A DNA stretch of 64,000 nucleotides from Bauldia litoralis (GTDB taxonomy: Bacteria > Pseudomonadota > Alphaproteobacteria > Rhizobiales > Kaistiaceae), in NCBI RefSeq assembly GCF_900104485.1, contig NZ_FMXQ01000003.1, positions 248,001 to 312,000 on the forward strand, read 5' to 3'. The notes beneath the pieces were generated by a model, which saw only the letters and a list, made by a program, of their open reading frames with translations, was not told the origin of the DNA and did no database searches. Of the stretch, positions 33,589 to 45,045 are shown one piece after another. How positions within the stretch are numbered: the first letter of the stretch is position 1; each line of letters begins with the position of its first letter. The translations under genes were made by a program, and so were the position numbers.

Positions 33589-34092
33589 CTAGTCGCGAAC
33601 GGCGATCACCGCCTCGATCTCGACCGTGATCTGGCCGGGCAGCGAGCCCATGCCGACGGCCGAACGGGCGTGGCGGCCGATTTCCTCGCCGAAGACCGCG
33701 ACGAACAGGTCGGAACAGCCGTCGATCACCTTGGGGTGGCTGTCGAAGGTCGGATCGGCGTTGACCATGCCGAGCAGCTTGACGATGCGGCGCACCTTGT
33801 CGAGCGAGCCGAGCGCCTCGTGGATGACGGCCAGCATGTTGATGCCGGTGATGCGGGCATGGCCATAGGCTTCCTCGATGGATACGCCAGCGCCGACCTT
33901 GCCGCTATGCTCGATGCCGCTGGGCTCGAGCGGCCCCTGGCCGGCGAGGTAGAGGAAACCGCCTTCACGCACGGAGGTGACGAAATTGGCCACCGGCTTC
34001 GGCGGCGTCGGCAGGACGATGCCGAGCTCGCGCAGCCGTTGATACGGTGCCGATTCACCGGGCGTGCCGGCAGTATTCACTGATTGCTCCAT
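33589..34092 (-). CDS. RidA/YjgF-family protein
   Basis: A 167-residue Rid protein that would hydrolyse reactive enamines or imines formed by PLP-dependent dehydratases. The conserved Arg and Glu are visible in HARSAVGMGSLPGQITVEIEAV; SREGGFLYLAGQGP-like (actual VREGGFLYLAGQGP) is the family beta-strand. It is longer at the N-terminus than E. coli RidA, as in a catabolic-cluster subgroup. The start has GGGGA upstream. A PLP dehydratase-like enzyme is encoded in the same cluster at 44107, so removal of aminoacrylate/aminocrotonate-type products is a sensible role. Its own promoter carries the shared operator (34191-34243). Confidence 0.88.
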   Translation of the reverse strand: MEQSVNTAGTPGESAPYQRLRELGIVLPTPPKPVANFVTSVREGGFLYLAGQGPLEPSGIEHSGKVGAGVSIEEAYGHARITGINMLAVIHEALGSLDKVRRIVKLLGMVNADPTFDSHPKVIDGCSDLFVAVFGEEIGRHARSAVGMGSLPGQITVEIEAVIAVRD

Positions 34093-34190
34093 GCGTTCCC
34101 CGTCGCTCAGTCTTTTGGCGAATCCGTTCCGCTTTGGCGCCGAAATGAGGCGCTGGCGAAGGTCTGGCAAGCGGCCGGAGTTCTATAGTA

Positions 34191-34243
34191 ATGTAATTGC
34201 ATTCACTCGGGCGGAAGGGTATCATTTTCGCCTTCCGGGTCAA
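34191..34243. promoter_or_regulatory. Divergent promoters and operator between ridA-like gene and CUT1 ATPase gene
   Basis: On the minus strand: TTGACC (34243-34238), 16 bases, TACCCT (34221-34216), 13 bases, then ATGCAATTACAT (34202-34191), which fits the dyad ATGnAATTnCAT. On the plus strand TTGCAT (34197-34202), 17 bases and TATCAT (34220-34225) could drive the ATPase gene. The operator would thus sit at about +7 of the leftward transcript and over the -35 of the rightward one. The leftward layout is repeated before both binding-protein genes downstream. Confidence 0.6.
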
Positions 34244-34320
34244 TACCCGATCGGCGCGCCAGGCCGCCCAGGCGCAGCGGTCCGGGTGCGACCGCCATCC
34301 TGCTGCCGGGGAGCCTCCGC

Positions 34321-36930
<2,610 letters not shown>

Positions 36931-37013
36931 TCTTGCCCACTCCCGTTTTCCATTCACACAATTGCCCGGCCGGCTCGGCTATCGCCTCCGGACCGGCTGG
37001 AGACTTTCGGATA

Positions 37014-38018
37014 ATGCACACCGGCGCCTATTGCGACATCTCCTGGGACGACGACGGCAAGCAGGTCGGCTTCATCGGCTTCCCCTACTCGATCGACCGT
37101 TCGCCCTATTACCAGATCAAGGTTCCGGTCTGCCGGATCGCCAATGGCGAGGGGCCGAGCGTCGTCCTGATGGCCGGAAACCACGGCGACGAATACGAGG
37201 GCGAGCTGACCCTGCTCAAGGTCACTCGCCTGCTCGAACCGTCGGCCATCAAGGGCAGCGTGACGATCCTGCCGGCGACCAACCTGCCGGCGGTGATGGC
37301 GGCCAGACGCTGTTCGCCCTTCGACGGCGGCAATCTCAATCGCGCCTTTCCCGGCAACCCGGCCGGCGGGCCGACACAGCGCATCGCGCATTATGTCGAG
37401 CACGACATCCTGCCCCGCCACGACGTGCTGTTCGACATCCATTCCGGCGGCACCAGCATGGACCACCTGGTCTGCGCGCTGATCGAGACAATGCCCGACC
37501 CGCAGCGCCAGGCGCGGGCGGTCGCGTTGATGAAGGCGATGCGGATGCCCTATGGCATGGTCGCCGACAACGGTGCGGACTCGCCGACCTCGATGGCCGC
37601 CGCCCTGCGGTCCGGCTGCATCGGGCTCAGCGGCGAGTTCGGCGGCGGGGCGACGGTGACGCGACACACCATGGCGATGACGGCGCTGGCCGTCGACAAC
37701 CTGCTGCTGGCCATGGGGATCACCAGCGCGCGGCTCCTGACCGACGCCGATGCCGACACCGAGAGCCGGATGATGCAGCAGGGGTCGCAGAACCTCTTCG
37801 TCTATGCCGAACGCGAGGGCTGGTTCGAACCGGCGGTCGACATCGGCGACATCGTCGCGGAAGGCGATACGGCCGGCTGGCTGCACGATCTCGAACGGCC
37901 GCTGGCCGAACCCGAGGTGCTGCGCTTCCGGGCCGGCGGCATCGTTCTGTCGCGGCGGCTCCATACCCACAGCCAGTCGGGCGACTGCCTGATGAATCTC
38001 GCGCAATTCGTCGATTGA
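37014..38018 (+). CDS. M14/aspartoacylase-family deacylase
   Basis: A 334-residue zinc hydrolase of the succinylglutamate desuccinylase/aspartoacylase group. Zinc ligands His57 and Glu60 (AGNHGDEYEG) and His143 (DIHSGGTS); Glu208 in LSGEFGGG is the expected catalytic base. This subgroup includes DoeB/EutE, which deacetylates N-acetyl-diaminobutyrate in ectoine breakdown, but no ectoine hydrolase (DoeA) is in the window. It would remove an acyl group from an N-acyl amino acid or related compound. Located between MBL and class V PLP genes in the IclR-linked cluster. Confidence 0.85.
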   Translation: MHTGAYCDISWDDDGKQVGFIGFPYSIDRSPYYQIKVPVCRIANGEGPSVVLMAGNHGDEYEGELTLLKVTRLLEPSAIKGSVTILPATNLPAVMAARRCSPFDGGNLNRAFPGNPAGGPTQRIAHYVEHDILPRHDVLFDIHSGGTSMDHLVCALIETMPDPQRQARAVALMKAMRMPYGMVADNGADSPTSMAAALRSGCIGLSGEFGGGATVTRHTMAMTALAVDNLLLAMGITSARLLTDADADTESRMMQQGSQNLFVYAEREGWFEPAVDIGDIVAEGDTAGWLHDLERPLAEPEVLRFRAGGIVLSRRLHTHSQSGDCLMNLAQFVD

Positions 38019-38053
38019 AGCGCGGCAGTGGCCGGCAGGCTGAAGCCGACCGG

Positions 38054-39187
38054 TCACAGCACCTTGCCGAGGGCGTCCAGGCATCGATCAATGTCGTCGG
38101 CGTCGTTGTAGAGATAAGGCGAGAAACGGACGCGCTCTTCGCCGGCCCAGACCAGGACGCCGTGTTCCCGGAGTCCGGCCTCGACCCGTTCGGAGGCTTC
38201 CATGGCGATGCAGACATTGCCGGCGCGGCGCTCCGCCGGTTCGGGCGTCAACACGTCGAGACCGCGCGCGACAAGACCGTCGCGCAGCCGCCGCGTCAGC
38301 GCCTCGCAATGGGCCTCGCGGTCGGCGGCGTCGATCGCCATGAGGGTGTCGAGGCCGTTCTCGAGAACATGGATGGCGAGGAAGGGCACGTTGCCGCTTT
38401 CGAAGCGCTCGATGCCCGGCTTCAGGGTGTGGCCGAGGAGCGGCTGCCCGGTCTCGGTCTCGATGATCGCGTGCCAGCCGATGGTCCGGGGCATCAGGTC
38501 CGGCCACCGGCGATGGTTGACGCAGAACAGGCCGCAGCCATGAACGGAGAGCAGCCACTTGTAGCAGCAGGAGACGACGATATCGCAGAGCCGCCCGTCG
38601 ACCGGGACGGCGCCGGCGGCGTGGGACACATCGACGATCAGCCGGGCGCCGACCGCATCGGCGACGGCGCGCAGGGCGGCGAGGTCCTGCCGCGCGCCGG
38701 TCAGGTGGCTGACATGGCTGACGAAGATCGCGCGAGTCTTCTCATCGACGGCTGCCGCATAGTCGTCGGTGGTGGCGACGAGGCCGCTGCCCGCGGCGCG
38801 GATCTCGACGCCGGCCCGGCGAAGGCCGGTGGCGGCCAGCACGACGGAGGGAAAGTCGGCGCCGGCGACGACGACGTTGTCGCCCGGTCCCGCGCCAAGG
38901 CCGGCGGCGGCGACCGTCAGGCCTTCGGATGCGTTGAGAAGGAAGCCGATATCGCCGGCCTCGAGGTCGAACAGGCGGGCGACCTTGCCGCGCACCCGGC
39001 CGGCCGTCTCGAACAGGCGGTTACGCCCCGGCATGCCGCCGGACTTGTCGGTCAGGAAGCGCTCGACGGCGGCGGTGTGGCTGCGCAGGGCGGGGGTTTC
39101 GCCGCCGGCGGCGAGATGGGTGATCCCGTCGAGACCAATGAACTGCTGCGGAGGGATGAGCGGCGTGGCGCCGTGGGTGATGGTCAT
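38054..39187 (-). CDS. Class V aminotransferase-fold PLP enzyme
   Basis: A 377-residue PLP-dependent enzyme of the cysteine desulfurase/isopenicillin N epimerase/kynureninase fold. The PLP Lys is Lys210 in SCCYKWLLSVHG; Asp186 and His189 (VDVSHAAGAVP) would hold the cofactor ring. The N-terminal HTAAVERFLTDKSGG and the C-terminal RVRFSPYLYNDADDID are typical. No conserved desulfurase Cys loop is evident, so an epimerase, lyase or aminotransferase role is more likely. It is on the minus strand, tail-to-tail with the M14 deacylase and divergent from the first binding-protein gene. The chosen ATG gives a normal family N-terminus; the frame stays open further upstream without coding character. 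Confidence 0.83.
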   Translation of the reverse strand: MTITHGATPLIPPQQFIGLDGITHLAAGGETPALRSHTAAVERFLTDKSGGMPGRNRLFETAGRVRGKVARLFDLEAGDIGFLLNASEGLTVAAAGLGAGPGDNVVVAGADFPSVVLAATGLRRAGVEIRAAGSGLVATTDDYAAAVDEKTRAIFVSHVSHLTGARQDLAALRAVADAVGARLIVDVSHAAGAVPVDGRLCDIVVSCCYKWLLSVHGCGLFCVNHRRWPDLMPRTIGWHAIIETETGQPLLGHTLKPGIERFESGNVPFLAIHVLENGLDTLMAIDAADREAHCEALTRRLRDGLVARGLDVLTPEPAERRAGNVCIAMEASERVEAGLREHGVLVWAGEERVRFSPYLYNDADDIDRCLDALGKVL

Positions 39188-39289
39188 GTCCGGCGAGCCT
39201 CGCGGATGTCTGATGGCAAGAGCAGGCGCAAGCTGTTCATCGATCGGATACTCTCGCTGGTCCCGGCTGGCACCGACTGAGCAGCCCGC

Positions 39290-39342
39290 TTGACCGGGCG
39301 CTGCACGGTGATAAACTTCTTTTGGTCTGTATGCAATTCCAT
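39290..39342 (+). promoter_or_regulatory. Promoter and operator of the first CUT1 binding-protein gene
   Basis: TTGACC (39290-39295), 16 bases, TAAACT (39312-39317), 13 bases, then ATGCAATTCCAT (39331-39342), a match to ATGnAATTnCAT. The element sits just after the predicted transcription start, a typical repressor site. Spacing and sequence match the sites at 34191-34243 and 40819-40871. Confidence 0.6.
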
Positions 39343-39428
39343 TGTTGAGGAATAAAGCATCGTCGGGAACTGAATCAGGAGACGCGACGAATCCACGTTT
39401 CGATCCTGGACAAATACAGGGGAGCCCT

Positions 39429-40751
39429 ATGCTGAAATCGGGAATTCTGGCCGCGGCAGGCGCCGCGATCATCACCGCCGCGGTCTCGACCGCAGCGCTT
39501 GCCGACACCACCATTCTCGCATGGCCGGGCGGACCGGCCGAGACGGCGCTCCGCAAGGTTGTCGACAAATACAACGAGACCTCCGACAGCAAGGCGGAGC
39601 TCCTGTATTTCAGCCGCGACAACTTCTTCGACAAGATGCTGGCCGACTCCGCCGCCGGCTCGACCGAGTTCGACGTCATGCTGACGGCCACCTACAACGT
39701 CGGCAAATACGCGCCCTTCATGAACCCGATCGACGACCTGATCACCGAGGACGTCCTCAAGGTCTTCCCGCAGAGCGCCATCGACTCCCAGGCCTTCGAC
39801 GGCAAGGTCTATGGCATCCCGATGGATCTCGGCCTGCACTTCCTCTACTACCGCACCGACCTGATCGACGAGCTGCTTTCCAACGACGAATGGAAGGCCA
39901 AGTACGGCGAGATCTCGGAAGAGTATCTGGGCACAAAGATGGAGCCCAAGATGCCCGACGCCTGGACCTGGGACGACTTCATCGCCTCGGCGCTGTTCTT
40001 CACCCAGTCGATCAATCCCGACAGCCCGGTCCGCTACGGCACCGTGCTGCAGATGAAGAACCTCCTGTTCAACATCATGATCTGGCAGGGCACCGCGGCG
40101 AGCTATGGCGGCAACTGGCTTGATGCCGACGGTAACATCACCGTCGACTCCGACGCCTATCGCAAGGGTCTCGACATCTTCAAGAAGATCACCGAGCTCG
40201 AAGCGACGCCCGGCGACTCGAACAGCTATGAGTATGCCGAGGCGAACGGCGCCTTCGGTACGGGCCAGGTGGCTTTCTTCATCCAGTGGTCAGCGGCCTA
40301 TGCCGAGTTCGTCAACGCCGAGGACTACCCGGCGATCGCCGACAAGTTTGACATCACCCATCAGCCGGCCGGTCCGGAAGGCCCGAAGACCCACTTCCAT
40401 GCGCTTGGCCTCGGCATCAACAAGGCGTCGGAGAAGCAGGACGAGGCCAAGGCCTTCTTGACCTTCCTCGCCTCGCAGGACGCCATGAGCATGTATGCCA
40501 AGGAAGGTGGCCAGCCGCCGGTGGTCGACTCGATCATCAAGGCCGTCGCCAGCGACCGTCCGGACATGCTGAAGATGGGCGAGCACACGGGCGCCTACGG
40601 CATCGTGATGAACGGCAGCACCAGCGCCGAGGCGCTCGGCATCTATTCCAACATGGCGGAGAACTTCACCGCCTACTGGAACGGTGCGCTCGACCAGGAC
40701 ACCGCGATCGCCAATGTCGAGGCCTACATGAAGGACGCCTTCGGCAAGTAG
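39429..40751 (+). CDS. CUT1 ABC transporter substrate-binding protein, copy 1
   Basis: A 440-residue extracellular solute-binding protein (SBP_bac_1, family of sugar-binding MalE-like proteins). The signal peptide ends at AALADTT. The opening ILAWPGGPAETALRKVVDKY and the later GTVLQMKNLLFNIMIWQG and VAFFIQWSAAYAEF are typical of alphaproteobacterial CUT1 binding proteins for oligosaccharides or polyols. It is followed directly by a second copy that differs at about 35 of 440 positions by my count. Differences cluster at residues 99-137 and in the last 70 residues, leaving the possibility of different ligand preference. A GGGGAG lies 4 bases before the ATG. Confidence 0.92.
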   Translation: MLKSGILAAAGAAIITAAVSTAALADTTILAWPGGPAETALRKVVDKYNETSDSKAELLYFSRDNFFDKMLADSAAGSTEFDVMLTATYNVGKYAPFMNPIDDLITEDVLKVFPQSAIDSQAFDGKVYGIPMDLGLHFLYYRTDLIDELLSNDEWKAKYGEISEEYLGTKMEPKMPDAWTWDDFIASALFFTQSINPDSPVRYGTVLQMKNLLFNIMIWQGTAASYGGNWLDADGNITVDSDAYRKGLDIFKKITELEATPGDSNSYEYAEANGAFGTGQVAFFIQWSAAYAEFVNAEDYPAIADKFDITHQPAGPEGPKTHFHALGLGINKASEKQDEAKAFLTFLASQDAMSMYAKEGGQPPVVDSIIKAVASDRPDMLKMGEHTGAYGIVMNGSTSAEALGIYSNMAENFTAYWNGALDQDTAIANVEAYMKDAFGK

Positions 40752-40763
40752 CTTCCTCCCGGC

Positions 40764-40798
40764 CGGGCCGTCGGCGCCACGTTGGCGTTGACGGCCCG
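40764..40798. promoter_or_regulatory. Stem-loop downstream of binding-protein copy 1
   Basis: Outer stem CGGGCCGTC / GACGGCCCG enclosing an inner stem CGCCA-cgt-TGGCG, beginning 12 bases after the stop. There is no T run, so it is likely to stabilise the 3' end of the mRNA or to terminate only partly. It is followed by a new promoter for copy 2. Confidence 0.55.
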
Positions 40799-40818
40799 CG
40801 ATCGCTGCGCTCCTCTGC

Positions 40819-40871
40819 TTGACCGGCCGATGCCGGGTGTTAGACTTCTGTTCCTGTGTATGCGGTTCCAT
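40819..40871 (+). promoter_or_regulatory. Promoter and degenerate operator of the second CUT1 binding-protein gene
   Basis: TTGACC (40819-40824), 16 bases, TAGACT (40841-40846), 13 bases, then ATGCGGTTCCAT (40860-40871). The operator keeps both ATG and CAT arms but the central AATT has become GGTT. The same promoter layout as copy 1, showing that the promoter was duplicated with the gene and that the operator has since changed. Confidence 0.55.
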
Positions 40872-40954
40872 AACTGCGTTACAAAACATGGCTGGCAAAC
40901 CGGCCGGGATCTCAGGACTTCACGTTTCGACTGGGTAAAAAGAGGGGAACTCCA

Positions 40955-42277
40955 ATGCTGAAATCCAAAGTCCTCGCTGCCGCTGGTGCAGCGATCCTGT
41001 CGGCGGCCATATCGACGACGGCACTCGCCGACATCACCATTCTCGCATGGCCGGGCGGACCGGCCGAGACGGCGCTCCGCAAGGTCGTCGACAAATACAA
41101 CGAGACCTCCGACAGCAAGGCGGAGCTCCTGTATTTCAGCCGCGACAACTTCTTCGACAAGATGCTGGCCGACTCCGCCGCCGGCTCGACCGAGTTCGAC
41201 GTCATGCTGACGGCGACCTACAATGTCGGCAAATACGCGCCGTTCATGGTGCCGGTCAACGACCTGATCACCGACGACGTGATGACGGTCTTCCCGCAAA
41301 GCGCCATCGACTCGCAGGCCTATGAGGGTAATGTCTACGGCATCCCGACCGACCTCAGCCTGCAATTCCTTTACTACCGCACCGACCTGATCGATGAGCT
41401 GCTTTCCAACGACGAATGGAAGGCGAAATACGGCGAGATTTCGGAAGAGTATCTGGGCACCAAGATGGAGCCCAAGATGCCGGACGCATGGAGCTGGGAC
41501 GACTTCATCGCCTCGGCGCTGTTCTTCACCCAGTCGATCAACCCGGACAGCCCGGTCCGCTACGGCACCGTGCTCCAGATGAAGAACCTCCTGTTCAACA
41601 TCATGATCTGGCAGGGCACGACCGCCAGCTACGGCGGCAACTGGATGGACGCAGACGGCAACATCACCGTCGACTCCGACGCCTATCGCAAGGGTCTCGA
41701 CATCTTCAAGAAGATCACCGAGCTCGAAGCGACGCCGGGCGACTCGAACAGCTATGAATATGCCGAAGCCAACGGCGCCTTCGGTACCGGCCAGGTGGCG
41801 TTCTTCATCCAGTGGTCGGCTGCCTATGCCGAGTTCGTCAACGCCGAGGACTATCCGGCGATTGCCGACAAGTTCGACATCACGCACCAGCCGGCCGGGT
41901 CCGAGGGTCCGAAGACCCACTTCCATGCGCTTGGCCTCGGCATCAACAAGGCGTCGGAGAAGCAGGACGAGGCCAAGGCCTTCCTGAGCTTTCTTGCCTC
42001 GGAAGATGTGATGAGCATGTACGCCAAGGAAGGCGGACAGCCACCGGTGGTCGACACGATCATTCAGGCGGTCGCCAGCGATCGTCCGGACATGTTGGCG
42101 ATGGGTGACCACACCGGCAAATACGGCATCGTGATGAACGGCAGCACGGCGGCAGAGGCGCTTGGCGTCTATTCCAACATGGCGGAGAACTTCACCGCCT
42201 ACTGGAACGGCGCGCTCGACCAGGACACCGCAATCGCCAATGTCGAAGCCTACATGAAAGAAGCTTACGGCAAGTAA
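40955..42277 (+). CDS. CUT1 ABC transporter substrate-binding protein, copy 2
   Basis: A 440-residue paralogue of the protein encoded immediately upstream, about 92 percent identical by eye count. Signal peptide ends at TALADIT. The main substitutions are in residues 99-137 (VPVNDLITDDVMTVFPQS against NPIDDLITEDVLKVFPQS) and near the C-terminus. At DNA level the first part of the mature region (41035-41214) differs from copy 1 at a single base, while flanking parts have many silent changes, a sign of gene conversion. Its ATG follows AGGGGAAC. It precedes the two permease genes and may be the form expressed with them. Confidence 0.92.
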   Translation: MLKSKVLAAAGAAILSAAISTTALADITILAWPGGPAETALRKVVDKYNETSDSKAELLYFSRDNFFDKMLADSAAGSTEFDVMLTATYNVGKYAPFMVPVNDLITDDVMTVFPQSAIDSQAYEGNVYGIPTDLSLQFLYYRTDLIDELLSNDEWKAKYGEISEEYLGTKMEPKMPDAWSWDDFIASALFFTQSINPDSPVRYGTVLQMKNLLFNIMIWQGTTASYGGNWMDADGNITVDSDAYRKGLDIFKKITELEATPGDSNSYEYAEANGAFGTGQVAFFIQWSAAYAEFVNAEDYPAIADKFDITHQPAGSEGPKTHFHALGLGINKASEKQDEAKAFLSFLASEDVMSMYAKEGGQPPVVDTIIQAVASDRPDMLAMGDHTGKYGIVMNGSTAAEALGVYSNMAENFTAYWNGALDQDTAIANVEAYMKEAYGK

Positions 42278-42293
42278 GCCGGCTTTCCTCCTC

Positions 42294-42326
42294 CGGCCGT
42301 CGGCTCCATCGCGGGGTCGACGGCCG
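42294..42326 (+). terminator. Probable (leaky) terminator between binding-protein copy 2 and permease genes
   Basis: CGGCCGTCG / CGACGGCCG, a 9-base stem with a 15-base loop, directly followed by acttttgtttcc, which is T-rich. This is the best rho-independent terminator candidate in the window. Because the permease genes follow on the same strand, it probably acts as an attenuator that lowers permease expression. Confidence 0.6.
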
Positions 42327-42374
42327 ACTTTTGTTTCCCCATGCCACTGAATTGGCGACAACGCGGAAGGGCCG

Positions 42375-43262
42375 ATGGCTCGTAGCAAAGCCGGCGTGCA
42401 CGAAACGGAGCGGGCCAACGCTCGCACTTTCCTGATCGGGCTCTGCATCTTCCTGGCCCTGATGCTGGGATTCCCGACGGTCGCCAATCTCTGGTACTCG
42501 TTTTCCAACGTCTCGATCTACGACCTGACCGGCACTGCCTTTGTCGGGCTGGCCAACTACGCGGAGGCGGTGACCAATCCCAATCTCTGGGACGCGCTCG
42601 GCTTCTCGCTGAAATTCGCGGTGATCTGCACCGTGCTCGAGGTGGCGCTCGGGCTGGCGATGGTCTTCATCCTCCACCCGATCCTGACCAAGCGGCCGTG
42701 GCTCACCGGTCTGCTGATGCTGCCGATGATGGTGTCGCCGGCGCTGATGGGCGTGATGTACCGGCTGATCCTCAACGAATTCACCGGCGTCGTGCCAGCC
42801 TATCTCTACATGATGGGCCTGCCGATCAACCTGCTCGGTCGCAACTGGATCTACGAGACGGTGATCGCCATCGAGGTCCTGCAATGGACCCCCTTCGCCT
42901 TCCTGATCATGCTGACGGCGCGTCAGTCGATGGCCGGAGAGCTCGAGGAAGCGGCTGCCGTCGATGGCGCGACCGGCGCCAAGTTCGGCCGGCTGATCGT
43001 CATGCCGGTGATCATGCCGTCGATCATCATCGTCTCGTTCATCCGCTTCATCGACTCGTTCCGGGTCTTCGACCACATCTTCGTGCTGACCGGCGGCGGG
43101 CCGGGCAACGAGACGACATCGATCAGCATCTACATCTACAAGCTGTTCTTCACCCACAGCAAAATCGGCGAGGCGGTCGCCGTCTCGGTCATGCTGCTGA
43201 TCGCATCGATGGCGCTGCTCTATTCGGCCTTGAGACTCGCGGTCAGGAGGGCGCCGACATGA
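42375..43262 (+). CDS. CUT1 sugar ABC transporter permease (MalF-like)
   Basis: A 295-residue permease with about six membrane helices. The EAA loop motif that contacts the ATPase is visible as ELEEAAAVDGATGAKFGRLIVMP. The motif LTGGGPGNETTSISIYIYKL near the end is typical for MalF-type partners. It pairs with the MalG-like permease encoded next, with a 4-base ATGA overlap. Together with the UgpC-like ATPase and the two binding proteins it makes a full CUT1 importer. Confidence 0.92.
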   Translation: MARSKAGVHETERANARTFLIGLCIFLALMLGFPTVANLWYSFSNVSIYDLTGTAFVGLANYAEAVTNPNLWDALGFSLKFAVICTVLEVALGLAMVFILHPILTKRPWLTGLLMLPMMVSPALMGVMYRLILNEFTGVVPAYLYMMGLPINLLGRNWIYETVIAIEVLQWTPFAFLIMLTARQSMAGELEEAAAVDGATGAKFGRLIVMPVIMPSIIIVSFIRFIDSFRVFDHIFVLTGGGPGNETTSISIYIYKLFFTHSKIGEAVAVSVMLLIASMALLYSALRLAVRRAPT

Positions 43263-44104
43263 TCGTCACCCGCCGCAACCCGGTGACCCGGCTGGTCCAC
43301 GCGCTGCGCTGGGCTGCCTTCATCGTCATCGCCTTCATCCTCAACCTGCCGATCCTCGCGACGATCATGACCTCGTTCAAGACGACCGGCGACATCAACA
43401 CCAGCCCCCCGGTGTGGATCTTCACGCCGACGCTGTCGAACTACGAAGAGGTGCTGTTCGCCGGCAACACCAACCTGCCGGAATATATCTTCAACAGTAT
43501 CGCCATCGCCGGCGGCGGCACGATCCTGGCGATGTTGCTGACCTTCCCGGCGGCCTACGCGATGGTGCGCTACGACATTGGCAAGAGCTGGCTGCTGCCG
43601 CTGGTCACCAATGTCCGGGCGCTGCCGCTGATCATCTACGCGATCCCGATCTACCTGATGTTCCAGATGGTCGGGCTGCTCGACACCCGCACCGGAATGG
43701 CGCTGATCGCCTGCGTCATCAATATCCCGGTGGCGCTGGTGCTGTTCGTCGGCTTCCTCCAGGAAATCCCGGAGGAGATGGACGCGGCGGCGAAGATCGA
43801 CGGGGCCGGCAAGTGGGGAATCCTCTGGCATATCATCCTGCCGCTGTCGCGGCCGATCCTCTTCGCCGTGCTGGTGCTGAGCTTCGTCTATAGCTGGAAC
43901 GAGTTCCTGTTCGGGCTGATCCTGACCACCAAGAACGCGGTCCCCGTCACCGTCGGCGCGACCTTCTTCGTCACCTCCTACGGGGTGAAGTGGGGTGCGA
44001 CCGCTGCGGCGATGACGCTCGGTATCGTGCCGCCGATGATCCTCGGCCTGTTCGCCTATCCCTATATCGGCAAGTCGATGCTTGCCGGCGCGCTGAAAGG
44101 CTGA
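43259..44104 (+). CDS. CUT1 sugar ABC transporter permease (MalG-like)
   Basis: A 281-residue permease with six predicted membrane helices. EAA loop IPEEMDAAAKIDGAGKWGILWHIILP, and the C-terminal segment SWNEFLFGLILTT is the MalG-type signature. Its start lies within the stop of the preceding permease gene. A threonine-dehydratase-like gene begins two bases after its stop, so transport and that enzyme are in one transcript. Confidence 0.92.
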   Translation: MIVTRRNPVTRLVHALRWAAFIVIAFILNLPILATIMTSFKTTGDINTSPPVWIFTPTLSNYEEVLFAGNTNLPEYIFNSIAIAGGGTILAMLLTFPAAYAMVRYDIGKSWLLPLVTNVRALPLIIYAIPIYLMFQMVGLLDTRTGMALIACVINIPVALVLFVGFLQEIPEEMDAAAKIDGAGKWGILWHIILPLSRPILFAVLVLSFVYSWNEFLFGLILTTKNAVPVTVGATFFVTSYGVKWGATAAAMTLGIVPPMILGLFAYPYIGKSMLAGALKG

Positions 44105-44106
44105 CG

Positions 44107-45036
44107 ATGGACGCAAGCGCCTACACGGACGCGGCGGCGCGGATCGCCGGGCACGTCCGGCGCACGCCGCTGGTGCCCGCCGCACCCGCCGGCGAGCGGG
44201 CGAACCTTTGGTTCAAGCCGGAGTGCCTGCAGGTCTCGGGCTCGTTCAAGGCGCGCGGTGCGTTCAATTCGGTTCTCTCGATCCCCGAAGAGAAACGCGC
44301 AAACGGCGTGGTCACTGCATCCGGCGGCAATTTCGGCGCGGCAATCGCCTATGCCGCCGAGCGGCTCGGGATTCCGGCCCGTGTCGTGGTGATGACCGGA
44401 TCGACCGAGCTGGCCCGCGACCGCATCCGCTCCTTCGGCGCCGAACTCCATGTCATCGGCGAGCATTGGGACCTGAGCTGGGAAGCCGGCAAGGAACTCG
44501 CCGCCGAATCCGGCGGGACGCTGCTGCATCCCTTCGCCGAGGATCCGGTGATCGCCGGGCAGGGGACGATCGGCCTCGAAATCCTCGACGAAATGCCCGA
44601 CGTCGAAACGGTGGTGGTATCGATCGGCGGCGGCGGCCTGATCAGCGGCATCGCCGAGGCGATCAAGCAACGGCGACCGGGGGTGCGGGTGATCGGCGTC
44701 GAGACGACAGGCTGTCCGACCCTCTACCGGGCCCGCGAGGCCGGCCATATCGTGATGATCGAGTCCTTTGTCACCAACGTGCCGATCCTTGCGGCGCGCA
44801 CTACCGAGCCGATCAACTTCGAGATCGTCGAGCGCTGCGTCGACGACCTGGTGCTCGTGCCGGAGGACGAACCGATCGAGGCGGCGCGCTGGATGTGGCG
44901 CTCGACCGGGCTTGCGGTTGAACTCGGGGCGGCGACCGCCGTCGCGGCAGTCCGGAACGGTCATGCCAGGATCGGCGACGGCAAGACCGTCGTGGTGCTG
45001 TGTGGCAGTGGCAATGACGGATTGCCGCCGCGCTGA
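44107..45036 (+). CDS. Threonine dehydratase-like PLP enzyme
   Basis: A 309-residue fold-type II PLP enzyme. The PLP Lys is in SGSFKARGAFNS, the phosphate-binding Gly-rich loop is SIGGGGL and TASGGNFGAAIAY binds the substrate carboxylate; NDG-like C-terminus CGSGNDG. No C-terminal regulatory ACT domain, so it is a catabolic or racemase-type enzyme: L-threonine/serine dehydratase, serine racemase, 3-hydroxyaspartate dehydratase or the EutB-like group. The enamine it would release is a substrate for the RidA protein encoded in the same cluster. Two bases after the MalG-like permease gene, so surely co-transcribed. Confidence 0.87.
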   Translation: MDASAYTDAAARIAGHVRRTPLVPAAPAGERANLWFKPECLQVSGSFKARGAFNSVLSIPEEKRANGVVTASGGNFGAAIAYAAERLGIPARVVVMTGSTELARDRIRSFGAELHVIGEHWDLSWEAGKELAAESGGTLLHPFAEDPVIAGQGTIGLEILDEMPDVETVVVSIGGGGLISGIAEAIKQRRPGVRVIGVETTGCPTLYRAREAGHIVMIESFVTNVPILAARTTEPINFEIVERCVDDLVLVPEDEPIEAARWMWRSTGLAVELGAATAVAAVRNGHARIGDGKTVVVLCGSGNDGLPPR

Positions 45037-45045
45037 TCACTCGTT

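Noticed and set aside
39429-42277. Tandem binding-protein genes as an assembly artefact
   Set aside because: The copies differ in promoters, signal peptides, operator core and about 35 residues, so they are two real genes.
37014-45036. Cluster as a complete ectoine/hydroxyectoine degradation locus
   Set aside because: There is no ectoine hydrolase (DoeA/EutD), ornithine cyclodeaminase-like EutC or ectoine-type transporter; only two enzyme families overlap.
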